Positions 17,961-26,506 of a DNA stretch of 64,000 nt are shown in pieces. The position numbers were made by a program, and so were the translations under genes. Each line of letters starts with the position of its first letter. The first letter of the stretch is position 1. The notes beneath the pieces are model-generated. The model saw only the letters and a list, made by a program, of their open reading frames with translations. It was not told the DNA's origin and ran no database searches. This DNA comes from Cognatishimia maritima. GTDB lineage: Bacteria; Pseudomonadota; Alphaproteobacteria; Rhodobacterales; Rhodobacteraceae. The stretch lies in contig NZ_FQWM01000005.1 of the NCBI RefSeq assembly GCF_900129685.1, positions 69,501-133,500 of the forward strand, given 5' to 3'.

Positions 17961-17974
17961 TCGTCAATTGACGA
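17961..17974. promoter_or_regulatory. Perfect 14-bp palindrome upstream of truB
   Basis: TCGTCAATTGACGA is a perfect inverted repeat in the 87-bp gap before truB. It contains a TTGACG that could serve as a -35 element, though no good -10 follows at the right distance. It may be an operator; function unknown. Confidence 0.35.
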
Positions 17975-18031
17975 CAGGCCCGCTATTTTGTAGGCCGCGC
18001 GACTTGTAACAACACCACACGTGAGGACCGC

Positions 18032-18949
18032 ATGGGGCGCACACGCAAAGGCCGCGACATCTCTGGTTGGCTGATCATCGACAAACCCGCCGGGATCACA
18101 TCAACCGGAGTGGTGAACAAAGTGCGTTGGGCGTTCGGTGCCAAAAAAGCGGGCCACGCCGGCACATTGGACCCAGAAGCGACAGGTGTACTGGCGGTCG
18201 CCCTTGGTGAGGCGACAAAGACAATCCCGTTCATCACCGATGCATTGAAATGTTATGAATTCACTGTGCGCCTTGGTCAGGCGACCAATACCGATGACGC
18301 CGAGGGAGAAGTGATCGCGGAATCTGATCTGCGGCCCGATGACGGCACGATCAAAGCCACGCTGGGTCAGTTTGTCGGTGATATTCAGCAGGTGCCACCC
18401 AAGTTTTCGGCTGTGAAAATTGATGGTCAAAGGGCCTACAAACTCGCCCGCGACGGCGAAGAGGTCGAAATCGCGGCGCGGCCTTTGTGGGTTGAAAGTC
18501 TGATCATGCTGGATCGCGAAGATGACGATCATGTGCTGCTTGAACTGACCTGCGGCAAGGGCGGCTATGTGCGGTCCATCGCCCGAGATTTGGGAGAGGC
18601 CCTCGGATGTCAGGGGCATGTGCGTGAGTTGCGGCGGGTCTGGTCTGGTCCCTTTGACGTGCAAGATGGAGTGGACCTGGAACAGATCGACGCCCTTGCG
18701 AAAACACGAGAGATTGATGACCTTCTCCGCCCGCTGACGGCGGGACTGGTGGACATCCCGGAGGTTACCTGCAGCGATGAGGCCGCCGTAAAGCTGCGCA
18801 ATGGGAACCCGGCCATGGTGATCACCTCGGGGTTGGACTATGGCGATACCTGTTGGGCCAGCTGTCGCGGCGTCCCAGTTGCCATTGGTGAGTTCAAATC
18901 AGGCGAGTTGCATCCAAGCCGTGTATTCGTCCTGCCCGACGCCACATGA
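18032..18949 (+). CDS. truB: tRNA pseudouridine-55 synthase
   Basis: TruB makes pseudouridine 55 in the T-loop of most tRNAs. The 305-residue protein has the catalytic motif [14 protein letters not shown] with nucleophile D47, followed by KCYEF, the [13 protein letters not shown] box and the [11 protein letters not shown] motif. A TruB C-terminal extension follows. The ATG at 18032 follows a GAGGA ribosome site. The stop overlaps the start of the next gene (ATGA). In many bacteria rpsO follows truB directly; here two small genes intervene. Confidence 0.97.
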   Translation: MGRTRKGRDISGWLIIDKPAGITSTGVVNKVRWAFGAKKAGHAGTLDPEATGVLAVALGEATKTIPFITDALKCYEFTVRLGQATNTDDAEGEVIAESDLRPDDGTIKATLGQFVGDIQQVPPKFSAVKIDGQRAYKLARDGEEVEIAARPLWVESLIMLDREDDDHVLLELTCGKGGYVRSIARDLGEALGCQGHVRELRRVWSGPFDVQDGVDLEQIDALAKTREIDDLLRPLTAGLVDIPEVTCSDEAAVKLRNGNPAMVITSGLDYGDTCWASCRGVPVAIGEFKSGELHPSRVFVLPDAT

Positions 18950-19461
18950 TCAAGCGACGGTTTCAGAAAGACGACGCGGCCTCTGAGGCGGTTTATTCTG
19001 ATTGCGAAACCTATCGCTACGCTTTGACGCGCGTTTGGGATGAGCAGAAGCCGCGATTGCTTTACATCATGCTGAACCCCTCAAAGGCGACGGAACAGCA
19101 AAACGACCCCACAATTGAACGCTGCGAGCGCCGTGCCCGCGCGCTTGGCTTTGGCGCCTTCTGCGCGGTTAATATCTTTGCCCTGCGCGAAACTGACCCA
19201 CACCAAATGCGCCGCCACCCTGCGCCTGAAGGTGCAGACAACGCTGCAGAAATCCTGAGGGCTTGCCAATGGGCGGACCACATTGTGGCCGCTTGGGGAG
19301 TGCACGGCGCGCATCTTGGGCAAGGACCTCGCACAAAAGACTTTATTCACTATGCAGGTTTCCAATTGCACCATTTCGGATTGACCAAAGGCGGTCACCC
19401 AAGGCATCCGCTATATGTACCCTATGCGCAGAAACCAGAACTCTGGCCGCAGGAAGGATAA
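18946..19461 (+). CDS. DUF1643 domain protein
   Basis: This 171-residue cytoplasmic protein matches DUF1643, seen in the opening [20 protein letters not shown]-like segment (residues 17-31), the [20 protein letters not shown] block, [14 protein letters not shown] and the [11 protein letters not shown] motif. Its function is unknown. The conserved N-P-S and W-G elements suggest an enzyme or nucleotide-binding fold, but I cannot name a reaction. It overlaps truB by four bases (ATGA) and is followed after four bases by the DUF5665 gene, so it is translated within the truB operon. It may have been inserted between truB and rpsO in this lineage. Confidence 0.85.
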   Translation: MIKRRFQKDDAASEAVYSDCETYRYALTRVWDEQKPRLLYIMLNPSKATEQQNDPTIERCERRARALGFGAFCAVNIFALRETDPHQMRRHPAPEGADNAAEILRACQWADHIVAAWGVHGAHLGQGPRTKDFIHYAGFQLHHFGLTKGGHPRHPLYVPYAQKPELWPQEG

Positions 19462-19465
19462 CGAT

Positions 19466-19732
19466 ATGACACCTGAGACAGACAAGGCGCTCGACAAGCT
19501 GACGGCAGAGGTTCAGCGGCTCAACAGCCATCGCTTTATCCGTGCTCAGAATTCTGTCTGGCGGTTGATCGGCTTTCAGTTCGTGCGTGGCCTTGCCTTT
19601 GGCCTTGGATCGGTATTCGGCGCGACACTGCTGGTTTCGATATTGGCATGGAGCATTGCGCAGTTCGAATTCCTGCCTGTCGTCGGGGATTGGGCCGTGC
19701 AGATATTGCAATACATCGAGTTGGCGCAATAG
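19466..19732 (+). CDS. DUF5665-like small membrane protein
   Basis: This 88-residue protein has a polar N-terminus (residues 1-35, with LDKLTAEVQRLNSHRF) followed by a hydrophobic hairpin-like region of two membrane segments (about residues 36-62 and 65-82). It resembles the DUF5665 family of small membrane proteins of unknown role. The ATG at 19466 has a clear AGGAAGG ribosome site. An earlier in-frame ATG at 19415 would overlap the DUF1643 gene and lacks such a site, so I did not use it. It is the last gene before the rpsO promoter region. Confidence 0.75.
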   Translation: MTPETDKALDKLTAEVQRLNSHRFIRAQNSVWRLIGFQFVRGLAFGLGSVFGATLLVSILAWSIAQFEFLPVVGDWAVQILQYIELAQ

Positions 19733-19751
19733 ATTGCCTGCAAGAAATGGC

Positions 19752-19780
19752 TTTCAATCCAATAAAATTGGGCTTATACG
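19752..19780 (+). promoter_or_regulatory. Candidate rpsO promoter
   Basis: TTTCAA (19752-19757) and TATACG (19775-19780) are 17 bp apart, about 105 bp upstream of rpsO. The match to consensus is moderate. The gap also carries the short inverted repeat GGGC-TTATAC-GCCC overlapping the -10. Confidence 0.35.
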
Positions 19781-19884
19781 CCCGCATCCGCCTGTGACTC
19801 CGAAGGGAATCGCTGGCACCTCCATGGACCCTGCTGGACGACATCCCGGCTTGTGCCCGTAACCCTTTTGAATAGGAGACCCCG

Positions 19885-20154
19885 ATGTCGATCACTGTTG
19901 AAGAAAAAAGCCGCGTGCTGAAAGAATTCGCAACCAAAGAGGGCGACACAGGTTCCCCTGAAGTACAAGTTGCAATCCTGTCTTCCCGCATTGCGACCCT
20001 GACAGAGCACTTCAAAACCCACAAAAAAGACAACCACGGTCGTCGTGGCCTTTTGAAAATGGTTGCTCAGCGCCGTAAGCTGCTGGACTACCTGAAGAGT
20101 AAAGACGAAGCGCGTTACGCTGACCTGATCAAGCGTCTGGGCCTGCGTCGCTAA
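19885..20154 (+). CDS. rpsO: 30S ribosomal protein S15
   Basis: S15 is a primary binding protein of the central domain of 16S rRNA and forms an intersubunit bridge. The 89-residue protein is complete and standard: [40 protein letters not shown] and [10 protein letters not shown] are diagnostic. An AGGAGA ribosome site precedes the ATG. It is followed by a strong intrinsic terminator. In E. coli, S15 represses its own translation through its leader; the 152-bp leader region here has room for such a structure, but I cannot demonstrate one. The usual partner pnp lies 1.2 kb downstream, separated by a metallopeptidase gene. Confidence 0.98.
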   Translation: MSITVEEKSRVLKEFATKEGDTGSPEVQVAILSSRIATLTEHFKTHKKDNHGRRGLLKMVAQRRKLLDYLKSKDEARYADLIKRLGLRR

Positions 20155-20180
20155 GGAATTTCACATTCCGATTTATAGAA

Positions 20181-20209
20181 ACACCCGCTCAATTGAGCGG
20201 GTGTTTTTG
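20181..20209 (+). terminator. Intrinsic terminator after rpsO
   Basis: ACACCCGCTC and GAGCGGGTGT form a 10-bp perfect stem with loop AATT (20181-20204), followed by TTTTTGTTT. It ends rpsO transcription and separates it from the metallopeptidase gene. Confidence 0.92.
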
Positions 20210-20290
20210 TTTCTCCGCCCCTGAGAGAATGAACCGATCCGCGTTTCGTGCGTTAGGATTGTGAAGACAGCCAGCACTGAGGGAAAGACC

Positions 20291-21142
20291 ATGAAATGGA
20301 GAGGACGGCGGACCAGTCGCCATATCGAAGACCGGCGTGGGCGCAGAGGCATGGGAATCGCCGGAACCGGTGGTCTTGGCGTTCTCGCGATCGTCGTTGT
20401 CGGCGCGCTATTTGGTGTCGACCTGACCCCTCTCCTACAGGGGACCTCGACCAGTTACCCGCAAAGCCAGAGCACTGGGACCATTACCGCGGCTGATGAG
20501 GAAGCCGCACAATTCGTAAGTGTCACATTGGCGGACACCGAAGAGGTCTGGCAGGCCATTTTTCAGCAGCAATTTGACAGACCCTATGATCCCGCAACAC
20601 TGGTGCTGTTCAAAGGGGTGACACAATCCCCATGCGGTGGCGCGTCAGGCGCAACTGGCCCCTTTTATTGCCCGGCTGACAACAAGATCTATCTAGATAC
20701 GCAATTCTTCACAACAATGCGCAGCCGCCTCGGCGCAGGTGGCGACTTCGCAGCTGCCTATGTCGTCGCCCATGAGGTCGCACACCACGTGCAACATGAA
20801 CTTGGCATTTTGTCCGAAGCAAACCGCATTCGGCGCGCAGCTTCAGAACGTGAATCAAACGCGATTTCCGTGCGTATCGAATTGCAGGCTGATTGTTTCT
20901 CCGGCATTTGGGCACGGCGCGCGGATCAGAAATTTGGCTCGCTCGAACAGGGCGATGTTGAAGAAGCTATGAACGCCGCGAAACAAATCGGCGACGACAC
21001 ACTTCAGCGCAACGCGGGCCGTGTTCCACGACCACACACCTACACCCACGGTACAAGTGAACAGCGCCAAAGCTGGTTCTTGCGTGGCTTTCAATCCGGC
21101 GACGTGCGTGACTGTGACACCTTCAGCGCGGCCGCTCTTTAA
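20291..21142 (+). CDS. YpfJ-type neutral zinc metallopeptidase, membrane anchored
   Basis: This protein of about 283 residues belongs to the YpfJ/KPN_02809 family of putative neutral zinc metallopeptidases. A very basic N-terminus (MKWRGRRTSRHIEDRRGRRG) leads into one transmembrane helix (about residues 22-44). The zinc motif HEVAHHVQHEL begins at H161, with E162 as base and H165 as second ligand; a downstream RIELQADCFSGIWA supplies the third ligand region. YCPADNKIYLDTQFF is also family-typical. The ATG at 20291 follows GAGGGAAAG and is preferred over a GTG 30 bases upstream. It lies between rpsO and pnp. The physiological substrate is unknown. Confidence 0.9.
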   Translation: MKWRGRRTSRHIEDRRGRRGMGIAGTGGLGVLAIVVVGALFGVDLTPLLQGTSTSYPQSQSTGTITAADEEAAQFVSVTLADTEEVWQAIFQQQFDRPYDPATLVLFKGVTQSPCGGASGATGPFYCPADNKIYLDTQFFTTMRSRLGAGGDFAAAYVVAHEVAHHVQHELGILSEANRIRRAASERESNAISVRIELQADCFSGIWARRADQKFGSLEQGDVEEAMNAAKQIGDDTLQRNAGRVPRPHTYTHGTSEQRQSWFLRGFQSGDVRDCDTFSAAAL

Positions 21143-21150
21143 CCTCTAGA

Positions 21151-21333
21151 TCAGCAGGACGAGCGTTCGGCATGTGCGGGTGAAATGCCCCAACGCTCAC
21201 GCAGGTCTGCGACAGGGGTTTTCCTTCCCTTTGCCAGAAAAGTGATGTATGGCCCGAACCTATCTGAGACGAGTGCACAGGCCTCGGCACGCGAAAGAAA
21301 GATAGATGAGGTCGGTGGCAATGGGGCCACCAT
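21151..21333 (-). CDS. Possible small protein antisense to the pnp leader
   Basis: A 60-codon frame with ATG at 21333 lies on the minus strand in the gap between the metallopeptidase and pnp genes, ending eight bases from the former. The product has a compact, plausibly folded composition (SRAEACALVSDRFGPYITF, VADLRERWGISPAHA) rather than the Arg/Pro/Ser-rich look of spurious frames, and could include a helix-turn-helix-like segment. It has no convincing ribosome site. I do not recognise a family. It may be a real small gene divergent from pnp, or chance; confidence is low. Confidence 0.35.
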   Translation of the reverse strand: MVAPLPPTSSIFLSRAEACALVSDRFGPYITFLAKGRKTPVADLRERWGISPAHAERSSC

Positions 21334-21340
21334 GTAATCG

Positions 21341-21367
21341 GGAGACCCGGAGGGCCGGGAGTGCTCC
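21341..21367 (+). promoter_or_regulatory. Hairpin in the pnp leader
   Basis: CCCGG (21346-21350) pairs with CCGGG (21355-21359) around AGGG, and GGAG (21341-21344) can pair with CTCC (21364-21367) outside it. It lies 13 bases before the pnp start. By analogy with RNase III-dependent pnp autoregulation it could be a control hairpin; unproven. Confidence 0.4.
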
Positions 21368-21380
21368 TACTTAGGATACG

Positions 21381-23525
21381 ATGATGTTCACAGAAACTAA
21401 GAATTCGATGCAGTGGGGGGAAGAAACCCTCACTCTGGAAACGGGCAAGGTTGCCCGTCAGGCAGACGGCAGCGTTATCGCCACTTTGGGCGAAACCAGC
21501 GTCATGGCCAACGTGACCTTTGCGAAGGCACCAAAACCAGGTCAGGATTTTTTCCCTCTGACCGTGCACTACCAAGAAAAATACTATGCTGCCGGTAAAG
21601 TCCCTGGCGGCTTCTTTAAGCGCGAAGCGCGTCCAACTGAAAAAGAAACACTGACCGCGCGCCTGATCGACCGTCCGATCCGCCCGCTGTTCGTTGAAGG
21701 CTTCAAGCACGAAGTTCTCGTGATGTGTACAGTTCTGTCCCACGATCTGGTCAATGACCCAGACATCGTGGCGATGATCGCGGCCTCCGCAGCGCTGACC
21801 ATTTCCGGTGTTCCATTCATGGGCCCAATCGCGGCAGCGCGTGTTGGTTTCGTAGATGGCGAATACATCCTGAACCCTGAGGTTGAGGATATGGATCAGC
21901 TGCGCACCAAGCCAGACCAGCGTCTGGACCTTGTTGTCGCAGGGACCAAAGACGCCGTGATGATGGTCGAATCTGAAGCATACGAACTGTCCGAAGCAGA
22001 AATGCTGGGCGCAGTGAAGTTTGCACATGAAAGCTTCCAGCCGGTTATCGACCTGATCATTGATCTGGCGGAAGATGCTGCGAAGGAGCCATTTGATTTC
22101 CAAGCGCCTGATTATTCTGAGCTTTACGCAGCAGTGTCTGCCGCAGGCGAAGAGCAAATGCGTGCGGCATTCGCGATCACCGACAAACAAGAGCGCACAA
22201 CAGCTGTTGCTTCAGCCCGCGAAACGATCAAAGCAGCGCTGAGCGAAGAGCAACTCGAAGACGCGAACCTCGGTTCGGCGATGAAAAAGCTCGAAGCAAG
22301 CATCCTGCGCGGTGACGTTGTCAAAGGCGGCAAGCGCATCGACGGTCGTGACACCACAACCGTACGTCCAATCGTTGCGGAAACTGGCCTCTTGCCACGG
22401 ACCCATGGTTCTGCCCTGTTTACACGCGGCGAAACCCAAGGTCTGGTTGTGACCACTCTGGGCACCGGTGACGATGAACAGATCATCGACGCGCTGCACG
22501 GCAACTTCCGTTCGAACTTCCTGCTGCACTACAACTTCCCTCCATACTCTGTTGGTGAAGTTGGTCGTGTGGGTGGCCCAGGTCGTCGTGAAATCGGTCA
22601 CGGTAAACTGGCATGGCGCGCGCTGCAGGCGGTTCTGCCAGCGGCAACCGATTTCCCATACACCGTCCGCGTTGTGTCTGAGATCACTGAATCCAACGGT
22701 TCGTCTTCGATGGCATCCGTTTGTGGTGGCTCTCTTTCCATGATGGACGCAGGCGTTCCGCTGAAATCTGCGGTGGCTGGCGTTGCGATGGGTCTGATCC
22801 TCGAAGAAGACGGCTCTTACGCGATCCTGACCGACATCTTGGGTGACGAAGATCACCTCGGTGACATGGACTTCAAAGTAGCGGGTACCGAAAACGGCAT
22901 CACGTCGCTTCAGATGGACATCAAGGTTGCGGGCATCACACCTGAAATCATGGAAAAAGCTCTGGCACAGGCGAAAGACGGCCGGATGCACATCCTGGGT
23001 GAGATGAACAAAGCACTGTCTGGCACATCGGAGTTCTCTGTCCACGCGCCTCGTATCGAGACCATGAACATCCCAACCGACAAGATCCGTGAAGTGATCG
23101 GGTCTGGCGGTAAGGTGATCCGTGAGATCGTGGAAGTGTCTGGCGCGAAGGTCGACATCAACGACGAAGGCGTGATCAAGATCGCATCTCCGAACGGTGA
23201 ATCGATCCAGAAAGCCTATGACATGATCTATGCGATCGTGGCAGAGCCAGAAGAAGGCGCGATCTACACCGGTAAGGTTGTGAAAATCGTCGACTTCGGT
23301 GCTTTCGTGAACTTCTTTGGCAAGCGCGATGGTCTGGTGCACGTATCCCAGATCGAAAACCGCCGCCTGAACCACCCATCTGACGTTCTGAAAGAGGGTC
23401 AAGAAGTGAAAGTGAAACTGCTTGGTTTTGATGACCGCGGCAAGGTTCGCCTGTCCATGAAAGTGGTTGATCAGGAAACCGGCGAAGAGGTCGTCCCTGA
23501 GAAGAAAGAAAAAGCGGACGACTAA
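21381..23525 (+). CDS. pnp: Polynucleotide phosphorylase
   Basis: PNPase degrades RNA 3' to 5' phosphorolytically and is a core part of RNA turnover. The 714-residue protein has two RNase PH-like domains (about residues 10-225 and 315-545), including [22 protein letters not shown] and the catalytic-core region [21 protein letters not shown] domain ([18 protein letters not shown]) and an S1 domain ([21 protein letters not shown]) follow near residues 570-700. The start is ATG ATG at 21381/21384, and either could be used. A hairpin lies in the leader and a strong terminator follows. Its codon usage is that of a highly expressed gene. Confidence 0.98.
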   Translation: MMFTETKNSMQWGEETLTLETGKVARQADGSVIATLGETSVMANVTFAKAPKPGQDFFPLTVHYQEKYYAAGKVPGGFFKREARPTEKETLTARLIDRPIRPLFVEGFKHEVLVMCTVLSHDLVNDPDIVAMIAASAALTISGVPFMGPIAAARVGFVDGEYILNPEVEDMDQLRTKPDQRLDLVVAGTKDAVMMVESEAYELSEAEMLGAVKFAHESFQPVIDLIIDLAEDAAKEPFDFQAPDYSELYAAVSAAGEEQMRAAFAITDKQERTTAVASARETIKAALSEEQLEDANLGSAMKKLEASILRGDVVKGGKRIDGRDTTTVRPIVAETGLLPRTHGSALFTRGETQGLVVTTLGTGDDEQIIDALHGNFRSNFLLHYNFPPYSVGEVGRVGGPGRREIGHGKLAWRALQAVLPAATDFPYTVRVVSEITESNGSSSMASVCGGSLSMMDAGVPLKSAVAGVAMGLILEEDGSYAILTDILGDEDHLGDMDFKVAGTENGITSLQMDIKVAGITPEIMEKALAQAKDGRMHILGEMNKALSGTSEFSVHAPRIETMNIPTDKIREVIGSGGKVIREIVEVSGAKVDINDEGVIKIASPNGESIQKAYDMIYAIVAEPEEGAIYTGKVVKIVDFGAFVNFFGKRDGLVHVSQIENRRLNHPSDVLKEGQEVKVKLLGFDDRGKVRLSMKVVDQETGEEVVPEKKEKADD

Positions 23526-23544
23526 AAAGTCGCCTTGCTAGTTT

Positions 23545-23576
23545 AAAACGCCCCGTTCTTTGCGGGGCGTTTTTTT
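23545..23576. terminator. Bidirectional intrinsic terminator between pnp and the GT8 gene
   Basis: AAAACGCCCCG (23545-23555) pairs with CGGGGCGTTTT around TTCTTTG, followed by more Ts on the plus strand. The A4 on the left gives a T-run on the minus strand, so it can stop both convergent genes. The GT8 stop codon (23575-23577) touches its base. Confidence 0.92.
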
Positions 23577-24468
23577 ATGGGCGTTTAATTGAGCCTAATA
23601 TGCGCTTGGCCGCCGCGCGATATCTGCGAATTACTCTGAGCCGTCCTCGCAGCAACATATCAAGATTGAGACGGTGCCAAGGCTTCCATGAGCCAGTGAA
23701 ATGTATCACAGCGGGCTGATCCAATGCTCCGACCTCCGACTCGCGCAGGAAATCAAGGTTTTCTAAATTTCTGGAGAGTTTCTGTCTTTCCGCCCATGCG
23801 TCGTTCCATCGTAGCGGTAGGAACGATGTTTGTCCTATGAAGAGGGAGTTCAAGTGGTCTTGGTCCAACATTGGATATTGGTTCGCCCGTGAGACATCTG
23901 TCATGGCGTCGACAAGTGCTGGTTTTTCGCGAATTCTGTCACAGTCGAATAGCAATAATCCGGCGTTAAAATATTCGCTGATCGGCGCATCGTGCATGAT
24001 CGATTGAATATGAAGCAAAGTTTTGTCTTCTGCGGACCTACCTTTAGCCAACCGTGACAGCATCAAAGGATCTCTGACGGCACCCAACAGGGACTGCCCC
24101 AGATCAATTTCGAAAAGTTTTGCGACGTCGTCACAGATCAACATATCTGAATCAAGATAGAGTATTTTGCCTGTGATCCACTGCGGCAGATACATACGCG
24201 CCAATGTAACCAAGGTTATCTTTGAATTTTTCTGCTCGGCTCCAACGAACAATCCGCTGCTAAGTTCGTGAAATGTCAGCCGAGCGTTATGCAGAAGACA
24301 CAGCTTCTCAATGGCATTTCGATCGACCGCAAGGAGAGCGTATCCAAGAAAATGAACATCAACGCGATGCCTGCAATTTTCCAGAACCGATCCGAGTGCA
24401 ACTATGGCTGCATCGAGCATGTTTCGGTCGGTCGCAATAGCAATCTGTATTTTGTCTATTTCTGACAC
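23575..24468 (-). CDS. Glycosyltransferase family 8 protein
   Basis: This 297-residue cytoplasmic enzyme resembles GT8 galactosyl/glucosyltransferases that extend lipopolysaccharide or capsule. It has the metal/nucleotide-sugar motif YLDSDML with D106 and D108, the EYFNAGLLLFD motif and the C-terminal HFTGSWKPW motif, all in family order. The start is a GTG at 24468 with a GGAG site eight bases upstream; no in-frame ATG keeps the N-terminal strand IQIAIATDRN. It lies 23 bp downstream of a KpsS-like gene and both are visibly more AT-rich than the flanks, which suggests transfer. It likely adds a sugar to a surface polysaccharide; the sugar is unknown. Confidence 0.88.
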   Translation of the reverse strand: MSEIDKIQIAIATDRNMLDAAIVALGSVLENCRHRVDVHFLGYALLAVDRNAIEKLCLLHNARLTFHELSSGLFVGAEQKNSKITLVTLARMYLPQWITGKILYLDSDMLICDDVAKLFEIDLGQSLLGAVRDPLMLSRLAKGRSAEDKTLLHIQSIMHDAPISEYFNAGLLLFDCDRIREKPALVDAMTDVSRANQYPMLDQDHLNSLFIGQTSFLPLRWNDAWAERQKLSRNLENLDFLRESEVGALDQPAVIHFTGSWKPWHRLNLDMLLRGRLRVIRRYRAAAKRILGSIKRP

Positions 24469-24491
24469 GTTTTCCGCTCCAGAGAATTGAG

Positions 24492-25640
24492 CTAGTTTCG
24501 CTTCTTAGCGTCACGATGCAGGATGTCTTGTGCGCGGATTTGTCCACGTCGCACAAGGTCTTCATCTGGAAACTGAGCCGCACATAGATAAGCCATGAAA
24601 ACGTTGCGATTGCCAAGACTGAACGACCAATTTTCCGGATCCTGAAAGTAATTCCGCAGGTCATCTGGACCTTTTATCTTTTCGACCAAACCCGTAAGCC
24701 CAAACATGGCGTTCCCCATGATTGCGACTGGTTTGTCATAAAAAAAACCCTGCAATCCGACTGATGAATTGATGGTAATGACGCCGCGACTCGCTTGAAG
24801 TTGCTGCACTGTATCGGTCGAATTGTCTATGCGGAACTTTTCGTTCTGCATTGCCATCAGATCGTTCGTCATTGAGTGACGCGAGGAGGGATGTTCCTTG
24901 ACTCTTACGTGCCAACCCGCTGGAAGATACGCACTAGCCCGGTAGATTTCATCGACCGAATGTCTGACAGAGCGTACCCAATCTCCGTAGACTGTAATCT
25001 GACTGTCGCCCTCTACCTGCAACGGAAAAAAAACATAGTTCTCTTTTCTGAGTTCTGCGCATGCATCATTTTGTCCGACTGATGCATTGTGCGTCGCCTC
25101 TCGCGATTTAAGGGCACGACCCATCGCGCGCCATTCTGTGTCATCCACCGTGTTCTCTTCGCACCAATTTTCATAAAATTCTAATTGGTGCGGTAAGCTA
25201 CTACCGTAGTTTACGCCACGAGTGTCGATAGCGAGCTTCCCTGGTAGAGGAGCTTCCTCGAAGTAAAAAACTCCGATCCCAAGTTCTTTTGCCGCTTCCA
25301 CAAGGAGAGCCCGGTGACCTTTAATACCGTTCCAAACCAGCAGATATTCTGGCTTCCGTTGTTTAAGGAAGCGATGGCTCCAACGGTATTGTGACTTCAA
25401 AACCCATCGCTTTAGAGCCAGCTTCAAACCTTTGGCGCTATTTGAGCGGCTGGATTCCAACGCTTGTTGCAACACCTGACGCGATGGAGCACCTCCCCAA
25501 AAAAGTAGCCCGACATTGTCGAAGTATTCGACGGTGTGCCCAGCGCAAAAGCCGGTAGCGATTTCGCGAAATCGCTGTCTGCGCGCAGTGTGGACAAGGA
25601 ATTTCTTCTGTTGACCATTATTTGCGGGAGCATAATTCAA
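24492..25640 (-). CDS. Capsule polysaccharide biosynthesis protein (KpsS/Capsule_synth-like)
   Basis: This 382-residue protein resembles the KpsS-type capsule synthesis family (PF05159), whose members include Kdo transferases that build the glycolipid anchor of group 2 capsules. Typical phrases are YVFFPLQVEGDSQITVY, HVRVKEHPSS and GVITINSSVGLQGFFYDKP, in the C-terminal two thirds. No membrane helix or signal is seen. No ATG lies near the N-terminus, so the start is taken as TTG at 25640, with only a poor ribosome site; the true start could differ. Base composition is lower in GC than the neighbours. Companion kpsC/D/E/M/T genes are absent from this window, so its acceptor is uncertain. Confidence 0.75.
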   Translation of the reverse strand: MNYAPANNGQQKKFLVHTARRQRFREIATGFCAGHTVEYFDNVGLLFWGGAPSRQVLQQALESSRSNSAKGLKLALKRWVLKSQYRWSHRFLKQRKPEYLLVWNGIKGHRALLVEAAKELGIGVFYFEEAPLPGKLAIDTRGVNYGSSLPHQLEFYENWCEENTVDDTEWRAMGRALKSREATHNASVGQNDACAELRKENYVFFPLQVEGDSQITVYGDWVRSVRHSVDEIYRASAYLPAGWHVRVKEHPSSRHSMTNDLMAMQNEKFRIDNSTDTVQQLQASRGVITINSSVGLQGFFYDKPVAIMGNAMFGLTGLVEKIKGPDDLRNYFQDPENWSFSLGNRNVFMAYLCAAQFPDEDLVRRGQIRAQDILHRDAKKRN

Positions 25641-25815
25641 CTAGTTGTCACCGTAGCTAATTTGGGACTTGCTCTTCGACAGCCCAGGTTAAATTACTCT
25701 TACTCTGTGTAATTCTCGTAAAGCAAGTGTGCCAGTTTTTAGGTCGCACTCAAACTCTCTGACCAAATGCCAAAAGTCTCATTTGATTGTTGAAGGCACG
25801 GAAAAGCAAAGTATC

Positions 25816-26469
25816 TCAATACCCCGCCTTTGCCCTGAAACTCAGCCCTTTACCGCTCTCAGGATGGTTGATCCGCAATTCCTCGGAATGCAGCATAAGG
25901 CGCTGATGCTCTACTGTCGTTTCGGGCGCGTATAGTGGATCACCCAAGATCGGATGCCCAAGCGCCAGCATGTGGACGCGCAGTTGGTGGCTGCGACCTG
26001 TTTTTGGGAACAGTCTTATGCGGCTTTCTGAATCACTGACTTTCAGCACACGCCAATCCGTCACCGCAGGCTTGCCTGTTTCGTGGCAGACCTTTTGTAG
26101 GGGGCGGTTTGGCCAATCGACAATCAGCGGCAGGTCGACGGTGCCAGTCTTCTCTGCCACCCTGCCCTGCACGCGTGCGACATAGGTTTTCTTGGTGCTG
26201 CGTTTTTCAAACTGCATCGAGATATCGCGCTGCGCATGAGGTGTAAGCGCAAAAACAATCACGCCTGATGTGTCTCGATCCAGCCGATGCACCAGCAAGG
26301 CATCCGGGAACACCGCCTGTACGCGGCTCAGCAGACAATCCGCCAGATGCGCGCCTTTGCCCGGCACGGACAATAAACCACTTGGTTTATTGACGACAAC
26401 AATGTGGCCGTCCTCATAGAGGATATCCAAAGGGTCTTGTGGCGGATCATATGGCGTAATCTCAGTCAT
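25816..26469 (-). CDS. RluA-family pseudouridine synthase
   Basis: This 217-residue enzyme isomerises uridine to pseudouridine in rRNA and/or tRNA. The catalytic motif HRLDRDTSGV has nucleophile D64; INKP-like VVNKPSGLLSVPGKG precedes it, and FPKTGRSHQLRVHM plus GHPILGDPLY follow. The short length without an S4 domain resembles RluA (23S U746 / tRNA U32) rather than RluC or RluD. The start is the ATG at 26469, not a TTG 27 bases upstream. It follows rarD by about 37 bp on the same strand. The exact target base cannot be fixed from sequence. Confidence 0.92.
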   Translation of the reverse strand: MTEITPYDPPQDPLDILYEDGHIVVVNKPSGLLSVPGKGAHLADCLLSRVQAVFPDALLVHRLDRDTSGVIVFALTPHAQRDISMQFEKRSTKKTYVARVQGRVAEKTGTVDLPLIVDWPNRPLQKVCHETGKPAVTDWRVLKVSDSESRIRLFPKTGRSHQLRVHMLALGHPILGDPLYAPETTVEHQRLMLHSEELRINHPESGKGLSFRAKAGY

Positions 26470-26506
26470 GCGCCGGGGATAGCCTCCCCTGCACAATTGA
26501 ACAAGA

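Noticed and set aside
22212-23402. Long minus-strand frame (about 396 codons) opposite pnp
   Set aside because: It is a codon-bias shadow of a highly expressed gene; the product is rich in His, Arg, Phe and Asp and has no family resemblance.
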